Part shown: positions 22,305-29,682 of the stretch, one piece after another | Position numbering within the stretch: position 1 is the first letter of the stretch | Layout: each line of letters starts with the position of its first letter | Origin: Chromatiaceae bacterium | GTDB lineage: Bacteria; Pseudomonadota; Gammaproteobacteria; Chromatiales; Chromatiaceae | Length of the DNA stretch: 64,000 bases | Direction of reading: 5' to 3' | Assembly (NCBI GenBank): GCA_024235415.1 | Contig: JACKML010000007.1 | Span: 136,843 to 200,842 of the forward strand | Made by a program: the position numbers and the translations under genes | The notes under the pieces: generated by a model | The model's input: the letters and a program-made list of their open reading frames with translations, nothing else | Database searches by the model: none | What the model was told of the DNA's origin: nothing

Positions 22305-22477
22305 CGGCGCAAAGCATATCGTCCATGCGCAGCGATTTGGCGGCCGATCCGCCGCAGCCAGCTAATCGCCGACAATTTTTGGGCTAACCCGGCGGCGAAT
22401 ACCGCTAAAATCCGCGCCTGAGCCATTGCCGGCAGGTCGCCCGCGCCCCGGCCACGCAACCCTTCGAGGAAAGCCGT

Positions 22478-22846
22478 ATGAATACCCCTGCACCGACCGA
22501 ACTGAACCTGCACCGCATCTCCCGCGTACTCGAGATCAGTTTCGATGACGGCGCCAACTACAAGCTGCCCGCCGAATACCTGCGGGTTTACTCGCCGTCG
22601 GCCGAGGTCGCCGGTCACGGCCCGGGACAGCGCAAGGTGCCACTGGGCAAGGAAGGCGTGAACATCGACCGCATCGAACCGGTCGGCAACTATGCCGTGG
22701 TGTTGCACTTCGACGACGAGCACAACACCGGCATCTACGCCTGGGAAACCCTGTACAATCTGGGCAAACACTACGACGACCTGTGGGCGCAGTATCTCGA
22801 GGAGTTGAAGGAGAAGGGCTACACGCGCAAGGAGCCCGCCGCCTGA
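22478..22846 (+). CDS. DUF971 family protein
   Basis: A 122-residue protein with the gamma-butyrobetaine hydroxylase-like N-terminal fold (DUF971): RVLEISFDDGANYKLPAEYLR, EPVGNYAVVLHFDDEHNTGIYAW and YLEELKEKGY. It normally follows hslU and precedes ubiE; here hslU is 16 kb upstream but ubiE still follows at 40 bases. Its function is unknown, with an iron or Fe-S related role suggested for relatives. Confidence 0.92.
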   Translation: MNTPAPTELNLHRISRVLEISFDDGANYKLPAEYLRVYSPSAEVAGHGPGQRKVPLGKEGVNIDRIEPVGNYAVVLHFDDEHNTGIYAWETLYNLGKHYDDLWAQYLEELKEKGYTRKEPAA

Positions 22847-22886
22847 TCTCCGGCCCTGCGTCCACGGTGCACCCCAGGACACGCCC

Positions 22887-23639
22887 GTGACAGACAAACG
22901 GCACAGCACACACTTTGGTTTTCGCACCGTGGATACGGGCGAGAAGGCCGGCCTCGTGCGCGGCGTGTTCGACTCGGTGGCATCCCGGTACGACGTGATG
23001 AACGACCTGATGTCGCTCGGCGTTCACCGCCTGTGGAAGCGCTTTGCGATCGAGCTGGCGGGCGTGCGTCCGGGCCAGCGTGTACTCGACCTGGCGTCGG
23101 GCACCGGTGACCTTGCCGACCGCTTCGCCGACCTGGTCGGTCCCGACGGACTGGTGCTGATGACCGACATCAATGCCGCGATGCTCGGTGTCGGCCGCGA
23201 CCGCATGGTCGACCGCGGGCATGCCGGCAACCTCGCCTACGCGCAGGTCAACGCCGAGGCCCTGCCGTTCCCCGACGACACCTTCGACCTGGTCACGATC
23301 GCGTTCGGCCTGCGCAACGTCACCCACAAGGAAAAGGCGCTGGCCGCGATGTACCGAGCGCTCAGGCCGGGTGGCCGCGCGCTGGTGCTGGAGTTCTCCA
23401 AGCCGCTGAACAAGCCACTGGAAAAGCTCTACGACCTGTACTCTTTCCACATCCTGCCGCGCATGGGCGAACTGGTGGCGAAGGACGCCGAGAGCTACCG
23501 CTACCTGGCCGAGTCGATCCGCATGCACCCCGATCAGGAGACCCTCAAAGGCATGATGGAGCAGGCCGGCTTCGATCGCTGCGATGTGCACAACATGACC
23601 GGCGGCATCGTCGCGGTGCATCGCGGGTTCAAACTGTGA
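22887..23639 (+). CDS. ubiE: Ubiquinone/menaquinone C-methyltransferase
   Basis: A 250-residue SAM methyltransferase of quinone biosynthesis. It begins at GTG 22887 and has the UbiE landmarks HFGFRTVDTGEKAGLVRGVFDSVASRYDVMNDLMS, shown here as HFGFRT, GVFDSVASRYDVMNDL, motif I VLDLASGTGDLADRF, ALPFPDDTFDLVTIAFGLRN and the C-terminal MTGGIVAVHRGFK. It heads the ubiE-ubiJ-ubiB group. Confidence 0.97.
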   Translation: MTDKRHSTHFGFRTVDTGEKAGLVRGVFDSVASRYDVMNDLMSLGVHRLWKRFAIELAGVRPGQRVLDLASGTGDLADRFADLVGPDGLVLMTDINAAMLGVGRDRMVDRGHAGNLAYAQVNAEALPFPDDTFDLVTIAFGLRNVTHKEKALAAMYRALRPGGRALVLEFSKPLNKPLEKLYDLYSFHILPRMGELVAKDAESYRYLAESIRMHPDQETLKGMMEQAGFDRCDVHNMTGGIVAVHRGFKL

Positions 23640-23771
23640 ACCGAGTCCGGGACGCCAGTCTGGCCCGCTAGACAGCAGGATCCGTATGGACGTCGCTATG
23701 CCCTCCCCGTCCCTCCCATCGCGCCGTCGCGGCGCTGTCTGTGCCGCGCCCGCGAGCCGGATGCACCTGTC

Positions 23772-24398
23772 ATGAGCATCCGCGATTTCGCCCTGGAGAG
23801 TCTCGAACAGGCCATCAACCGGCTCCTGGACCGGGATCCCGATGCCTGCCGCCGGCTCGCCCGGCTGCACGGCCATGTGATCCGCATCGACCTGCGGGGC
23901 ACCGGCCTGCAGCTGCATTTCGTCCCCACCCACGACGGTCGCCTGCAGCTGCTCGGCAGCATCGAGGGCGAGCCCGACTGCACGCTGTCGGGCAGCCCGA
24001 TCGACCTGGTCCGCGCCGGCGACAAGACCGACGGGCCGGCACAGCTGTTTGCCGGCCACGTACGCATCGATGGCGACAGTGGCATCGCGCAGCGCTTCAG
24101 CGAGGCCCTGGCCGGCATCGATATCGACTGGGAAGAACAGCTGTCGCACCTCACTGGCGATATCGCCGCCCACGAGATCGGCCGTGCCGCGCGCGCGGTG
24201 CAGCGCGAGGGCGAACGCATCGGGCGCAGCAGCCGCGAGAACCTGTCGGAATACCTGACCGAGGAGGCGCGGCTGTTGCCGCACCGCTTCGAGGTCGAGG
24301 CATTTCTCGCCGATGTCGACACCCTGCGCGACGACGTCGAACGTGTCGAAGCGCGCATCGCCTTGCTGGAGCAGCGCCGTCGCGGAGATGCCACATGA
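23772..24398 (+). CDS. ubiJ: Ubiquinone biosynthesis accessory factor UbiJ (SCP2 domain)
   Basis: A 208-residue protein with an N-terminal SCP2 lipid-binding domain (LHGHVIRIDLRGTGLQLHF, LSGSPIDLVRAG, GDSGIAQRFSEAL) and a helical C-terminus. UbiJ scaffolds the late ubiquinone-modifying complex. Its stop overlaps the ubiB start (ATGA), the conserved gammaproteobacterial arrangement. The start ATG 23772 gives MSIRDFALESLEQAINRLL, a good match to the family N-terminus. Confidence 0.93.
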   Translation: MSIRDFALESLEQAINRLLDRDPDACRRLARLHGHVIRIDLRGTGLQLHFVPTHDGRLQLLGSIEGEPDCTLSGSPIDLVRAGDKTDGPAQLFAGHVRIDGDSGIAQRFSEALAGIDIDWEEQLSHLTGDIAAHEIGRAARAVQREGERIGRSSRENLSEYLTEEARLLPHRFEVEAFLADVDTLRDDVERVEARIALLEQRRRGDAT

Positions 24399-26035
24399 TC
24401 CCGGTGCGTGAGAGCCTGCGCGTCGCGCATATCGGCTGGGTGCTGATGCGCCATGGCCTGGACGAGATCGTGCTGGCGGCGCACCTGTTCCGGCCGATCC
24501 GCTTCTTCCGTTTCCTGTCACCGTTCTACTGGGGCAACAAACCACCGCGCGGCGTGCGCATCCGCCGCGCGCTCGAAGACCTGGGGCCGATCTACGTCAA
24601 GTTCGGTCAGATCCTGTCGACCCGGCGCGACCTGCTGCCCGACGACATCGCCGTCGAGCTGGCGAAGCTGCAGGACCAGGTACCGCCGTTCCCTGGCGAA
24701 CGCGCCAAGTCGATGGTCGAAAAGGCCCTTGGCAAGCCGGTCGAGGAGCTGTTTGCGGCATTCGAGACGCAACCACTGGCCTCGGCCTCGATCGCGCAGG
24801 TACATGCGGCGACCATGCACGACGGCCGCAAGGTCGTGGTCAAGGTGGTCCGCCCGGGTATCCAGAAGACCATCCAGCGCGACATCGACCTGATGTTCAC
24901 GATCGCCCGCCTGGCGCGCAAGTATTCACGCGACGCGCGGCGGCTGCGGCCGGTCGAGGTGGTCGAGGAATACAACAAGACCATCCACGACGAGCTCGAC
25001 CTGCTGCGCGAGGCCGCCAACTGCACCCAGCTGCGGCGCAACTTCAGCGATGGCAGGCTGCTGTATGTGCCCGAGGTGTTCTGGGACCTCACGCGCGAGA
25101 ACGTGATGGTGCAGGAGCGCATCTACGGCATCCCGGTCGACCAGGTCGACGAGCTGGTCGCCGCCGGCGTCGACATGAAGGCACTGGGCGAGCGCGGCGT
25201 CGAGATCTTCTTCACCCAGGTGTTCCGCGACAACTTCTTCCACGCCGACATGCACCCGGGCAACATCTTCGTGCGCCCCGACGGCACCTACATCGGCGTC
25301 GATTTCGGCATCATGGGCACCCTGACCACCGCAGACCAGCGCTACCTGGCGGAGAACCTGCTCGCGTTCTTCCATCGCGACTACCGCAAGGTGGCCGAGC
25401 TGCACGTCGAGTCCGGCTGGGTGCCGCGCGACACCCGGATCGAGGACTTCGAGGCGGCGATCCGCACCGTGTCCGAGCCGATCTGGGAGAAGCCGATCAG
25501 CGAGATCTCGTTCGGCCATTTCCTGCTGCGCCTTTTCCAGACCGCGCGCCGCTTCAACATGGAAGTGCAGCCGCAGCTCGTACTGCTGCAGAAGACCCTG
25601 CTCAACATCGAGGGCCTGGGCCGCATGCTGTACCCACAGCTCGATCTGTGGAGCACCGCCAAGCCGTTCATGGAGCGCTGGATGTCCGAGCAGGTCGGCC
25701 CGCGCGCCTTCATCCGCCGCGTGCGCGAGACCCTGCCGCAGATCTCCGAAGACCTGCCCGAGGTGCCGCTGCTGGTGCACCGCGTGCTGCGAAAGGCGGT
25801 CGATGGCGATCTGAAGATCCAGTGGCAGTCGGAGCAACTGGAACAGGTGCGCGAAGAGATCCGCGCCGGCAATCGCCGCACCCAGACCACGCTGGCCGGC
25901 GGCACCCTGGCGCTGGCGGCCACGCTGGTGGTCGGCCTTATCGAGCCGGCCGTGCTCGGCTTCAACCCACTGTGGCTGGGCGCCGGTTGCGGCGGTGCAG
26001 GCCTGTTGCTGCTGGCGTGGGGCGTCAGCCGCTAG
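24395..26035 (+). CDS. ubiB: Ubiquinone biosynthesis kinase-like protein UbiB
   Basis: A 546-residue atypical kinase/ATPase needed for coenzyme Q synthesis. The start ATG 24395 overlaps the ubiJ stop. The KxGQ motif (YVKFGQILSTRRDLLP) at about residues 67-82, SIAQVHAA, the ATP-site lysine in VVVKVVRPG, DMHPGNIF and the DFG-equivalent VDFGIMG are visible. Two hydrophobic helices at the C-terminus (TLALAATLVVGLIEPAVLG and WLGAGCGGAGLLLLAWG) anchor it to the membrane. Confidence 0.97.
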   Translation: MIPVRESLRVAHIGWVLMRHGLDEIVLAAHLFRPIRFFRFLSPFYWGNKPPRGVRIRRALEDLGPIYVKFGQILSTRRDLLPDDIAVELAKLQDQVPPFPGERAKSMVEKALGKPVEELFAAFETQPLASASIAQVHAATMHDGRKVVVKVVRPGIQKTIQRDIDLMFTIARLARKYSRDARRLRPVEVVEEYNKTIHDELDLLREAANCTQLRRNFSDGRLLYVPEVFWDLTRENVMVQERIYGIPVDQVDELVAAGVDMKALGERGVEIFFTQVFRDNFFHADMHPGNIFVRPDGTYIGVDFGIMGTLTTADQRYLAENLLAFFHRDYRKVAELHVESGWVPRDTRIEDFEAAIRTVSEPIWEKPISEISFGHFLLRLFQTARRFNMEVQPQLVLLQKTLLNIEGLGRMLYPQLDLWSTAKPFMERWMSEQVGPRAFIRRVRETLPQISEDLPEVPLLVHRVLRKAVDGDLKIQWQSEQLEQVREEIRAGNRRTQTTLAGGTLALAATLVVGLIEPAVLGFNPLWLGAGCGGAGLLLLAWGVSR

Positions 26036-26061
26036 ACGCGTTTACGCAGGGAGATTTCGGC

Positions 26062-26601
26062 ATGGGCAACTCGTTGCAGGATCAGCTTCTGAAGGCGGGC
26101 CTGATCGATCAGAAAAAGATCGATGCGGCACGCCAGGACAAAAAGAAGGCACGCCCGCCCAAGCCCGCCAAAAAGGCCAGGGCCGCCGCAGCGAAGCCGC
26201 AACCGACCCCCGAGCAGCTTGAAAAGGCGGCGCGCGACCGGGAACTGAACGAGCAGCGCAACGAGGTGCAGCGCCAGCGCGCCGTCGCCGCCGAGGTGCG
26301 CCAGCTGGTCCGCAACAACCGCCACCCGCGCAGCGAGAGCGAGGACGACAAGCCGTTCCACTTCGAGAACAAGGGCAAGGTGAAACGCATCTACGTCTCG
26401 GCACAGACCCACAAGCTGATCGCCGACGGCAAGCTGAAAATCGTCAACGACAACGGTGTGTTCGAGCTGGTGCCACCCGACATCGCCGAGAAGATCCGCC
26501 AGCGCAACCCCAGCCTGGTGATCGACCTGCCCGAGGACAAGGGCCCGGACGCCGACGACCCCTACGCGCAGTTCCAGGTACCCGACGACCTGATGTGGTG
26601 A
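26062..26601 (+). CDS. DUF2058 family protein
   Basis: A 179-residue, highly charged soluble protein of the DUF2058 (YaiL-type) family. MGNSLQDQLLKAGLIDQKK opens the protein, a Lys/Ala/Pro-rich stretch follows, then the conserved KPFHFENKGKVKRIYVS and the C-terminal DDPYAQFQVPDDLMW. Its function is not established. It starts 26 bases after ubiB with a GGGAG site, and is the last ordinary chromosomal gene before the cassette cluster. Confidence 0.9.
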   Translation: MGNSLQDQLLKAGLIDQKKIDAARQDKKKARPPKPAKKARAAAAKPQPTPEQLEKAARDRELNEQRNEVQRQRAVAAEVRQLVRNNRHPRSESEDDKPFHFENKGKVKRIYVSAQTHKLIADGKLKIVNDNGVFELVPPDIAEKIRQRNPSLVIDLPEDKGPDADDPYAQFQVPDDLMW

Positions 26602-26713
26602 GTGCGGCGATGCCTGGCGGCGTCTCAACCCCCGGCACCAGCACACCGACCGCCACCAATTCGAGCCTGGTGCGCACGTGGCACCGGTCGCTTCCCTGAC
26701 AGGAAAACCAAGG

Positions 26714-26822
26714 CCTTGCAGAATCTGCCAAGTGACGGCCGTATGGCGCGTTTCGCTGCATAATGCGGCGGAGGGCGTAGATAGGCAGAATCTGCCTATC
26801 TCATTTCAGGCAGTCACTGCCT
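26714..26822. repeat. Three palindromes with GCAG/CTGC cores before first cassette
   Basis: Three short inverted repeats in 110 bases: CTTGCAGA-A-TCTGCCAAG at 26714-26732 (one bulge), ATAGGCAGA-A-TCTGCCTAT at 26781-26799 (perfect 9-base arms) and AGGCAGT-C-ACTGCCT at 26808-26822 (perfect 7-base arms). The last two belong to a direct repeat, GGCAG-nnn-CTGCCTATCT. They end 8 bases before the GTTAGAT core at 26831. They could be a recombination-site relic or protein-binding sites. Confidence 0.55.
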
Positions 26823-26845
26823 ATCTAGCTGTTAGATTTCAAAAA

Positions 26846-27400
26846 ATGGCATCCCAAGCTTTTCAAACCTTTGAACATGCGATTCAAGATGCGGTTGATT
26901 TGCTCAATCACTTCGATGCCTTGAATACCAATCCACCGCCGCCAGAAATCGAAGTCTTAAAACGCGCTAGTCTGGTCATGGCGTTGGCTGCATTGGAAAC
27001 TTACTTCGAAGATCGGCTGATAGAAGCCGCAGAAAAGGTCTCGGGCGGTCCGAATGGTGAACCGCACTTGGCTCAGTTTTTCAGAGATTCGCTTGCGAAC
27101 GATTTGAAGGTATTTCATACGCCGAGCACGGATAGGGTAAGGCCCATCTTCAAAAAGTATCTCAATCTCGATATCACTGAAGCTTGGTCATGGAACAATT
27201 TTGAGCCTACGCAGGCCAGAAAGGAGCTCAACGCACTTGCGAAGAAACGGGGAGATATCGCGCATCGATCGTGGCGTCCCGTTGCGGGAGAGGCGCAGCC
27301 GGCAGCCCACGCCGTTAAGCGCGATGATCTCCGCAAGCATATTCACTTCGTCAAACAGGTGGCTACGGTAACCGATGCGTACTTGGAAGAAAAAATCTAA
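26846..27400 (+). CDS. HEPN-domain protein (cassette 1)
   Basis: A 184-residue all-helical protein of the MAE_28990/RiboL-PSP-like HEPN group. A helix at residues 38-65 (EVLKRASLVMALAALETYFEDRL) contains the conserved glutamate-rich interface, and the RX4H ribonuclease motif R135-GDIA-H140 is followed by RSW. HEPN proteins with an intact RX4H are usually metal-independent RNases in toxin-antitoxin or phage defence. No nucleotidyltransferase partner is adjacent. ATG 26846 is chosen because it is 9 bases inside the cassette boundary; the open frame upstream (from 26678) would cross that boundary. The stop TAA is part of the attC core ATCTAAC. Confidence 0.8.
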   Translation: MASQAFQTFEHAIQDAVDLLNHFDALNTNPPPPEIEVLKRASLVMALAALETYFEDRLIEAAEKVSGGPNGEPHLAQFFRDSLANDLKVFHTPSTDRVRPIFKKYLNLDITEAWSWNNFEPTQARKELNALAKKRGDIAHRSWRPVAGEAQPAAHAVKRDDLRKHIHFVKQVATVTDAYLEEKI

Positions 27401-27529
27401 CAAGGCGGTCAAGCCGTTCGCCTGCGGCTCACTCGGACGTTCAGCACTCCGCGCCTGCTCGGGCATGGCTTCGCCATTGTTGCCCGATCAGTCGCTCCAT
27501 ACTGAACGCCGCTTACCTGGGCGTTAAGA
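27395..27529 (+). repeat. attC site of cassette 1 (135 bases)
   Basis: Inverse core ATCTAAC at 27395-27401 and core GTTAAGA at 27523-27529 (GCGTTAAGAC). Between them are nested inverted repeats: CGTTCAG...CTGAACG as outer arms, and an inner cruciform TCGGGCA-TGGC-TTCG-CCA-ttgt-TGCCCGA. Length and folding resemble the long attC sites of chromosomal integrons. Confidence 0.8.
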
Positions 27530-27535
27530 CGAAGA

Positions 27536-27988
27536 ATGAGTCCTGAATTTGTAACTATTTTGGAAGAAAGAGAACAGCTGGGACTCTGGTTTATCCTGCT
27601 GCCCATCTGTTTGGGATTCCTGGCTTTGATTGTTTCAGCAGTAAAAGCTCGGAAGGGCATCGCGTTGATTTGCATTGCTCTCCTGGCAATAGCTTCTGTT
27701 GCAATACCTACTATTATGGGTGGTTTCTGGTGGTCCGAGTTAAGCGACGTTGCCACAAGTCATGAAGATAAAGAATGGATATTCGATCATGATGGCGGAC
27801 TAATAATTGCACCCCTCTCTGCGACCCTGATGGCTACTGTATTTTGGATAATCGCGGTATTGCTTTTATCTATTCGGATTGTGATTGCACGAATTCGGAA
27901 GACCAAAGAGAAAAAGAGCAATATCTTGACGCCAATGAGTCATCCTAACACTCGCATGCAGCCTGATGCGGCAAAGCCGCGCCGCTGA
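27536..27988 (+). CDS. Small three-helix membrane protein (cassette 2)
   Basis: A 150-residue protein with three hydrophobic helices at about residues 15-36, 41-63 and 94-120, separated by an acidic loop (SELSDVATSHEDKEW). The tail SHPNTRMQPDAAKPRR is the translation of the left half of its attC site and so is probably not conserved function. The ATG is 6 bases after the preceding attC core. No family was recognised. Confidence 0.65.
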   Translation: MSPEFVTILEEREQLGLWFILLPICLGFLALIVSAVKARKGIALICIALLAIASVAIPTIMGGFWWSELSDVATSHEDKEWIFDHDGGLIIAPLSATLMATVFWIIAVLLLSIRIVIARIRKTKEKKSNILTPMSHPNTRMQPDAAKPRR

Positions 27989-28003
27989 TGCGAAGCATTA
28001 TAT
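27943..28003 (+). repeat. attC-like site of cassette 2 (61 bases)
   Basis: Inverse core TCCTAAC at 27943-27949 is complementary in six of seven positions to the cassette 2 start core GTTAAGA. The centre holds GATGCGGC-aaa-GCCGC and the R-arm CGCTGATGCG. The terminal core reads ATTATAT (27997-28003), so the G at the recombination point is replaced by A; the site may be inactive. Confidence 0.65.
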
Positions 28004-28015
28004 TCAGGAAAGAGA

Positions 28016-28453
28016 ATGATGGAAGAAAGTAGATCTGCGATAGGCTTCATCGGCATAACCGTTGGAGCTGTTGCGCTATTGATGGCAATCGTTCATTTCT
28101 GGATGGGTCCGATTTCTCCCCAACCAAGCATGTAGAAAACTATCGCAGAAAAGGCGGTGGCGATTAAGAACGCCACGATTGCCGCAATTAAAGGCGAAAG
28201 AATTGAAGAAGAAGTCGCGCCGAGAGGTATCGATCTCGATCACGGAGTGCGAATCATTACTAGTGATGTCGGTGGTTTGGCGGTAATTTTGGGTATTGTC
28301 TGCTTCGCTAAAAGGGAGCCGCTTCGTGTCGGAGGGGGTGCGGCCTTTCTTGGAGGCGCTGCAATTGCGTTCCAATTTGCTGTGATTGCGCTTGGTGCAA
28401 TCGTGCTGGCCATCCTGATTGGAACTGTGCTCTCACAGATCGGCATTGAGTAG
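28016..28453 (+). pseudogene. YidI-like membrane protein broken by an amber codon (cassette 3)
   Basis: An ATG at 28016 opens MMEESRSAIGFIGITVGAV and continues to GPISPQPSM, then an in-frame TAG at 28133-28135, then the same frame continues KTIAEKAVAIKNATIAAIKG to the C-terminal helices ending VLSQIGIE. Together the two parts resemble YidI-type inner-membrane proteins with three helices. A single base change (for example CAG or GAG to TAG) explains the break. The second part could restart at GTG 28157, giving 98 residues with two helices. Confidence 0.7.
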
Positions 28454-28455
28454 AA

Positions 28456-28477
28456 AGATAACAAGTCAAAAGAGCTT
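28456..28477 (+). repeat. Possible attC half-site after cassette 3
   Basis: AGATAAC at 28456-28462 resembles an inverse core (one mismatch to the complement of the cassette 3 start). A full attC cannot fit before the yoeB stop at 28476, so the site is either truncated or coincidental. Confidence 0.3.
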
Positions 28478-28730
28478 AGTAGTGGTACCGAAGCTGAGCG
28501 ATGAATACAGAGTCATTGTCAGTTCGGTAAACGAGCCGGTGCTCGCCGTCGATTCGGCGTGACCAATAGCCGGAAAGTGCGTGTTTCAATGGCTCGGGTT
28601 TCCCAATCCCTTCAAATGGCGCTCGCTGTATGTCCGATATGAGTTGGTTGATTCGATTCAGCGTTTTCTTGTCGGTCTTCTGCCAATAGAGGTAATCGCC
28701 CCATGCGTTTTCCGAAAAAATCAGCTTCAT
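28476..28730 (-). CDS. yoeB: Toxin YoeB (mRNA interferase)
   Basis: An 84-residue RelE-fold ribosome-dependent mRNA endonuclease, the same length as E. coli YoeB. It starts MKLIFSENAWGDYLYWQ, and the catalytic residues are visible: Glu in KPEPLK, Arg in RRIDGEHRLVYR and the C-terminal His-Tyr of RYHY. Its ATG overlaps the yefM stop by 4 bases. It lies antisense to the cassette genes around it, as toxin-antitoxin modules with their own promoter often do. Confidence 0.95.
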   Translation of the reverse strand: MKLIFSENAWGDYLYWQKTDKKTLNRINQLISDIQRAPFEGIGKPEPLKHALSGYWSRRIDGEHRLVYRTDNDSVFIAQLRYHY

Positions 28731-28978
28731 TCGGTCAACGCGCGTTCGGAGCCACCGCCGGCATCAAGTTCGTTCACCGAATCCAGGAGGCGGCGGGCAT
28801 TCTTCGGGTTGCGAAGTAGGTAAGAGGTTTCCTCAAGAGCCTGAAAATCTTCGAGCGAGAGCATCACAACGGAGCGATCGTTTTTCTTGGTAATGATCAC
28901 GGGTTCGTGGTTTTCACAAACGGAATCAATGGTTTGCGCCAACGTGGCTCGGGCTTTTGTGTAGGTGATCGCGTCCAT
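28727..28978 (-). CDS. yefM: Antitoxin YefM
   Basis: An 83-residue Phd/YefM antitoxin: MDAITYTKARATLAQTID, CENHEPVIITKKNDRSVVML and SLEDFQALEETSYLL. The N-terminal half dimerises and binds DNA; the C-terminal tail would wrap YoeB. The reading frame stays open upstream through a degenerate ParE frame, but homology, promoter and operator placement fix the start at ATG 28978. Confidence 0.95.
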   Translation of the reverse strand: MDAITYTKARATLAQTIDSVCENHEPVIITKKNDRSVVMLSLEDFQALEETSYLLRNPKNARRLLDSVNELDAGGGSERALTE

Positions 28979-28997
28979 AAGGGCGGCCTCGCTAATA

Positions 28998-29015
28998 TGT
29001 ACAACAAGTTGTACA
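28998..29015 (-). promoter_or_regulatory. YefM-YoeB operator
   Basis: Two TGTACA hexamers spaced 12 bases centre to centre (28998-29003 and 29010-29015), inside a perfect inverted repeat TGTACAAC-AA-GTTGTACA. This is the arrangement known for the E. coli yefM-yoeB operator. It lies 20 bases before yefM, just downstream of the promoter. Confidence 0.85.
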
Positions 29016-29017
29016 GA

Positions 29018-29046
29018 ATGGTAGGCGCGCGTGGCAAGCCGGTCAA
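29018..29046 (-). promoter_or_regulatory. Sigma70-type promoter of yefM-yoeB
   Basis: On the minus strand, -35 TTGACC (29041-29046), a 17-base spacer, and -10 TACCAT (29018-29023). The operator starts 3 bases after the -10, so bound YefM-YoeB would block initiation. Confidence 0.75.
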
Positions 29047-29107
29047 TCTGCAACAGGACGCCTTCGTCCCGATCCGCTTCGACAGACAGATCCTGCCCGG
29101 TACCTTC

Positions 29108-29396
29108 GAATGACGAAACATTCATGCGTTCATGCAGCACACGGATGATTTCGGGGGTTTGGCCAGAGGCGAGCTGGTGAAAGATCAGAGGGCTACTTAC
29201 AGGAAACATCCGATAACCTGAACGGAAATGGTTGCAGGATTGGCCAAGCTCGGAGTTGTCGGCCAATTGATCGAACGCTCGGTCAAGTTCAGTCAGGTAA
29301 CGATTGCGCTGTTCACGATCCCAAGTCTGCTCCGTGTACCTGGCTATCCCGTTCAAATCCGCCCGAGCGGCGGCTTTTGCGCAGAATTTGGGGCAC
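29108..29396 (-). pseudogene. parE: ParE-family toxin, frameshifted and read into yefM
   Basis: ParE homology (LNGIARYTEQTWDREQ, LADNSELGQSC, FRSGYRMFP, EIIRVLHERMNV) runs in the frame entered only by an internal TTG. A GTG overlapping the parD stop by one base would be the natural start, but GTG-CCCC-AAATTC carries one C too many: removing one C restores VPKFCAKAAARADLNG in frame. At the other end the normal stop is missing and the frame runs on without interruption into yefM. The toxin is therefore probably inactive. Confidence 0.75.
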
Positions 29397-29638
29397 TAAG
29401 GGCTTTCGCTATCCAATTCCTCAATCCGGCCACTAAGCGAGTACTCTACAAAATCGCTTGCCCCGCCTTCATCAAGCATCTTCCGAAGGGTGGAGAACTT
29501 GGTTTTTTCTTCCTCTTCGAGCAGGCGCAGTCCCGCGCGCACGATCTCGCTGGTAGAGGCATAGCGGCCGCTTTGCATTTGCTTGGTAATGAAGGAGTCG
29601 AAGTGCTCGCCAAGGGTAATGCTCGTGTTTTTGCTCAT
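29396..29638 (-). CDS. parD: ParD-family antitoxin
   Basis: An 80-residue ribbon-helix-helix antitoxin of the ParD/CC2985 type: MSKNTSITLGEHFDSFI, GRYASTSEIVRAGLRLLEE, and a C-terminal toxin-binding tail DEGGASDFVEYSLSG. It appears intact although its toxin gene is broken. Upstream, a near-palindrome ACCAATATTCGGT and a TATAGT hexamer (about 29650-29680) may be its promoter and operator. Confidence 0.9.
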   Translation of the reverse strand: MSKNTSITLGEHFDSFITKQMQSGRYASTSEIVRAGLRLLEEEEKTKFSTLRKMLDEGGASDFVEYSLSGRIEELDSESP

Positions 29639-29682
29639 TGGGCCGGCCCCCAATAATTACCAATATTCGGTACTATAGGCAG

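Noticed and set aside
28016..28453. The amber codon as a recoded amino acid (pyrrolysine)
   Set aside because: No pyl genes, tRNA or context were seen and homologous proteins do not need a special residue there; a point mutation is simpler.
29228..29656. A 142-codon plus-strand frame over parDE
   Set aside because: Antisense of ParD/ParE, which have clear family motifs on the minus strand.
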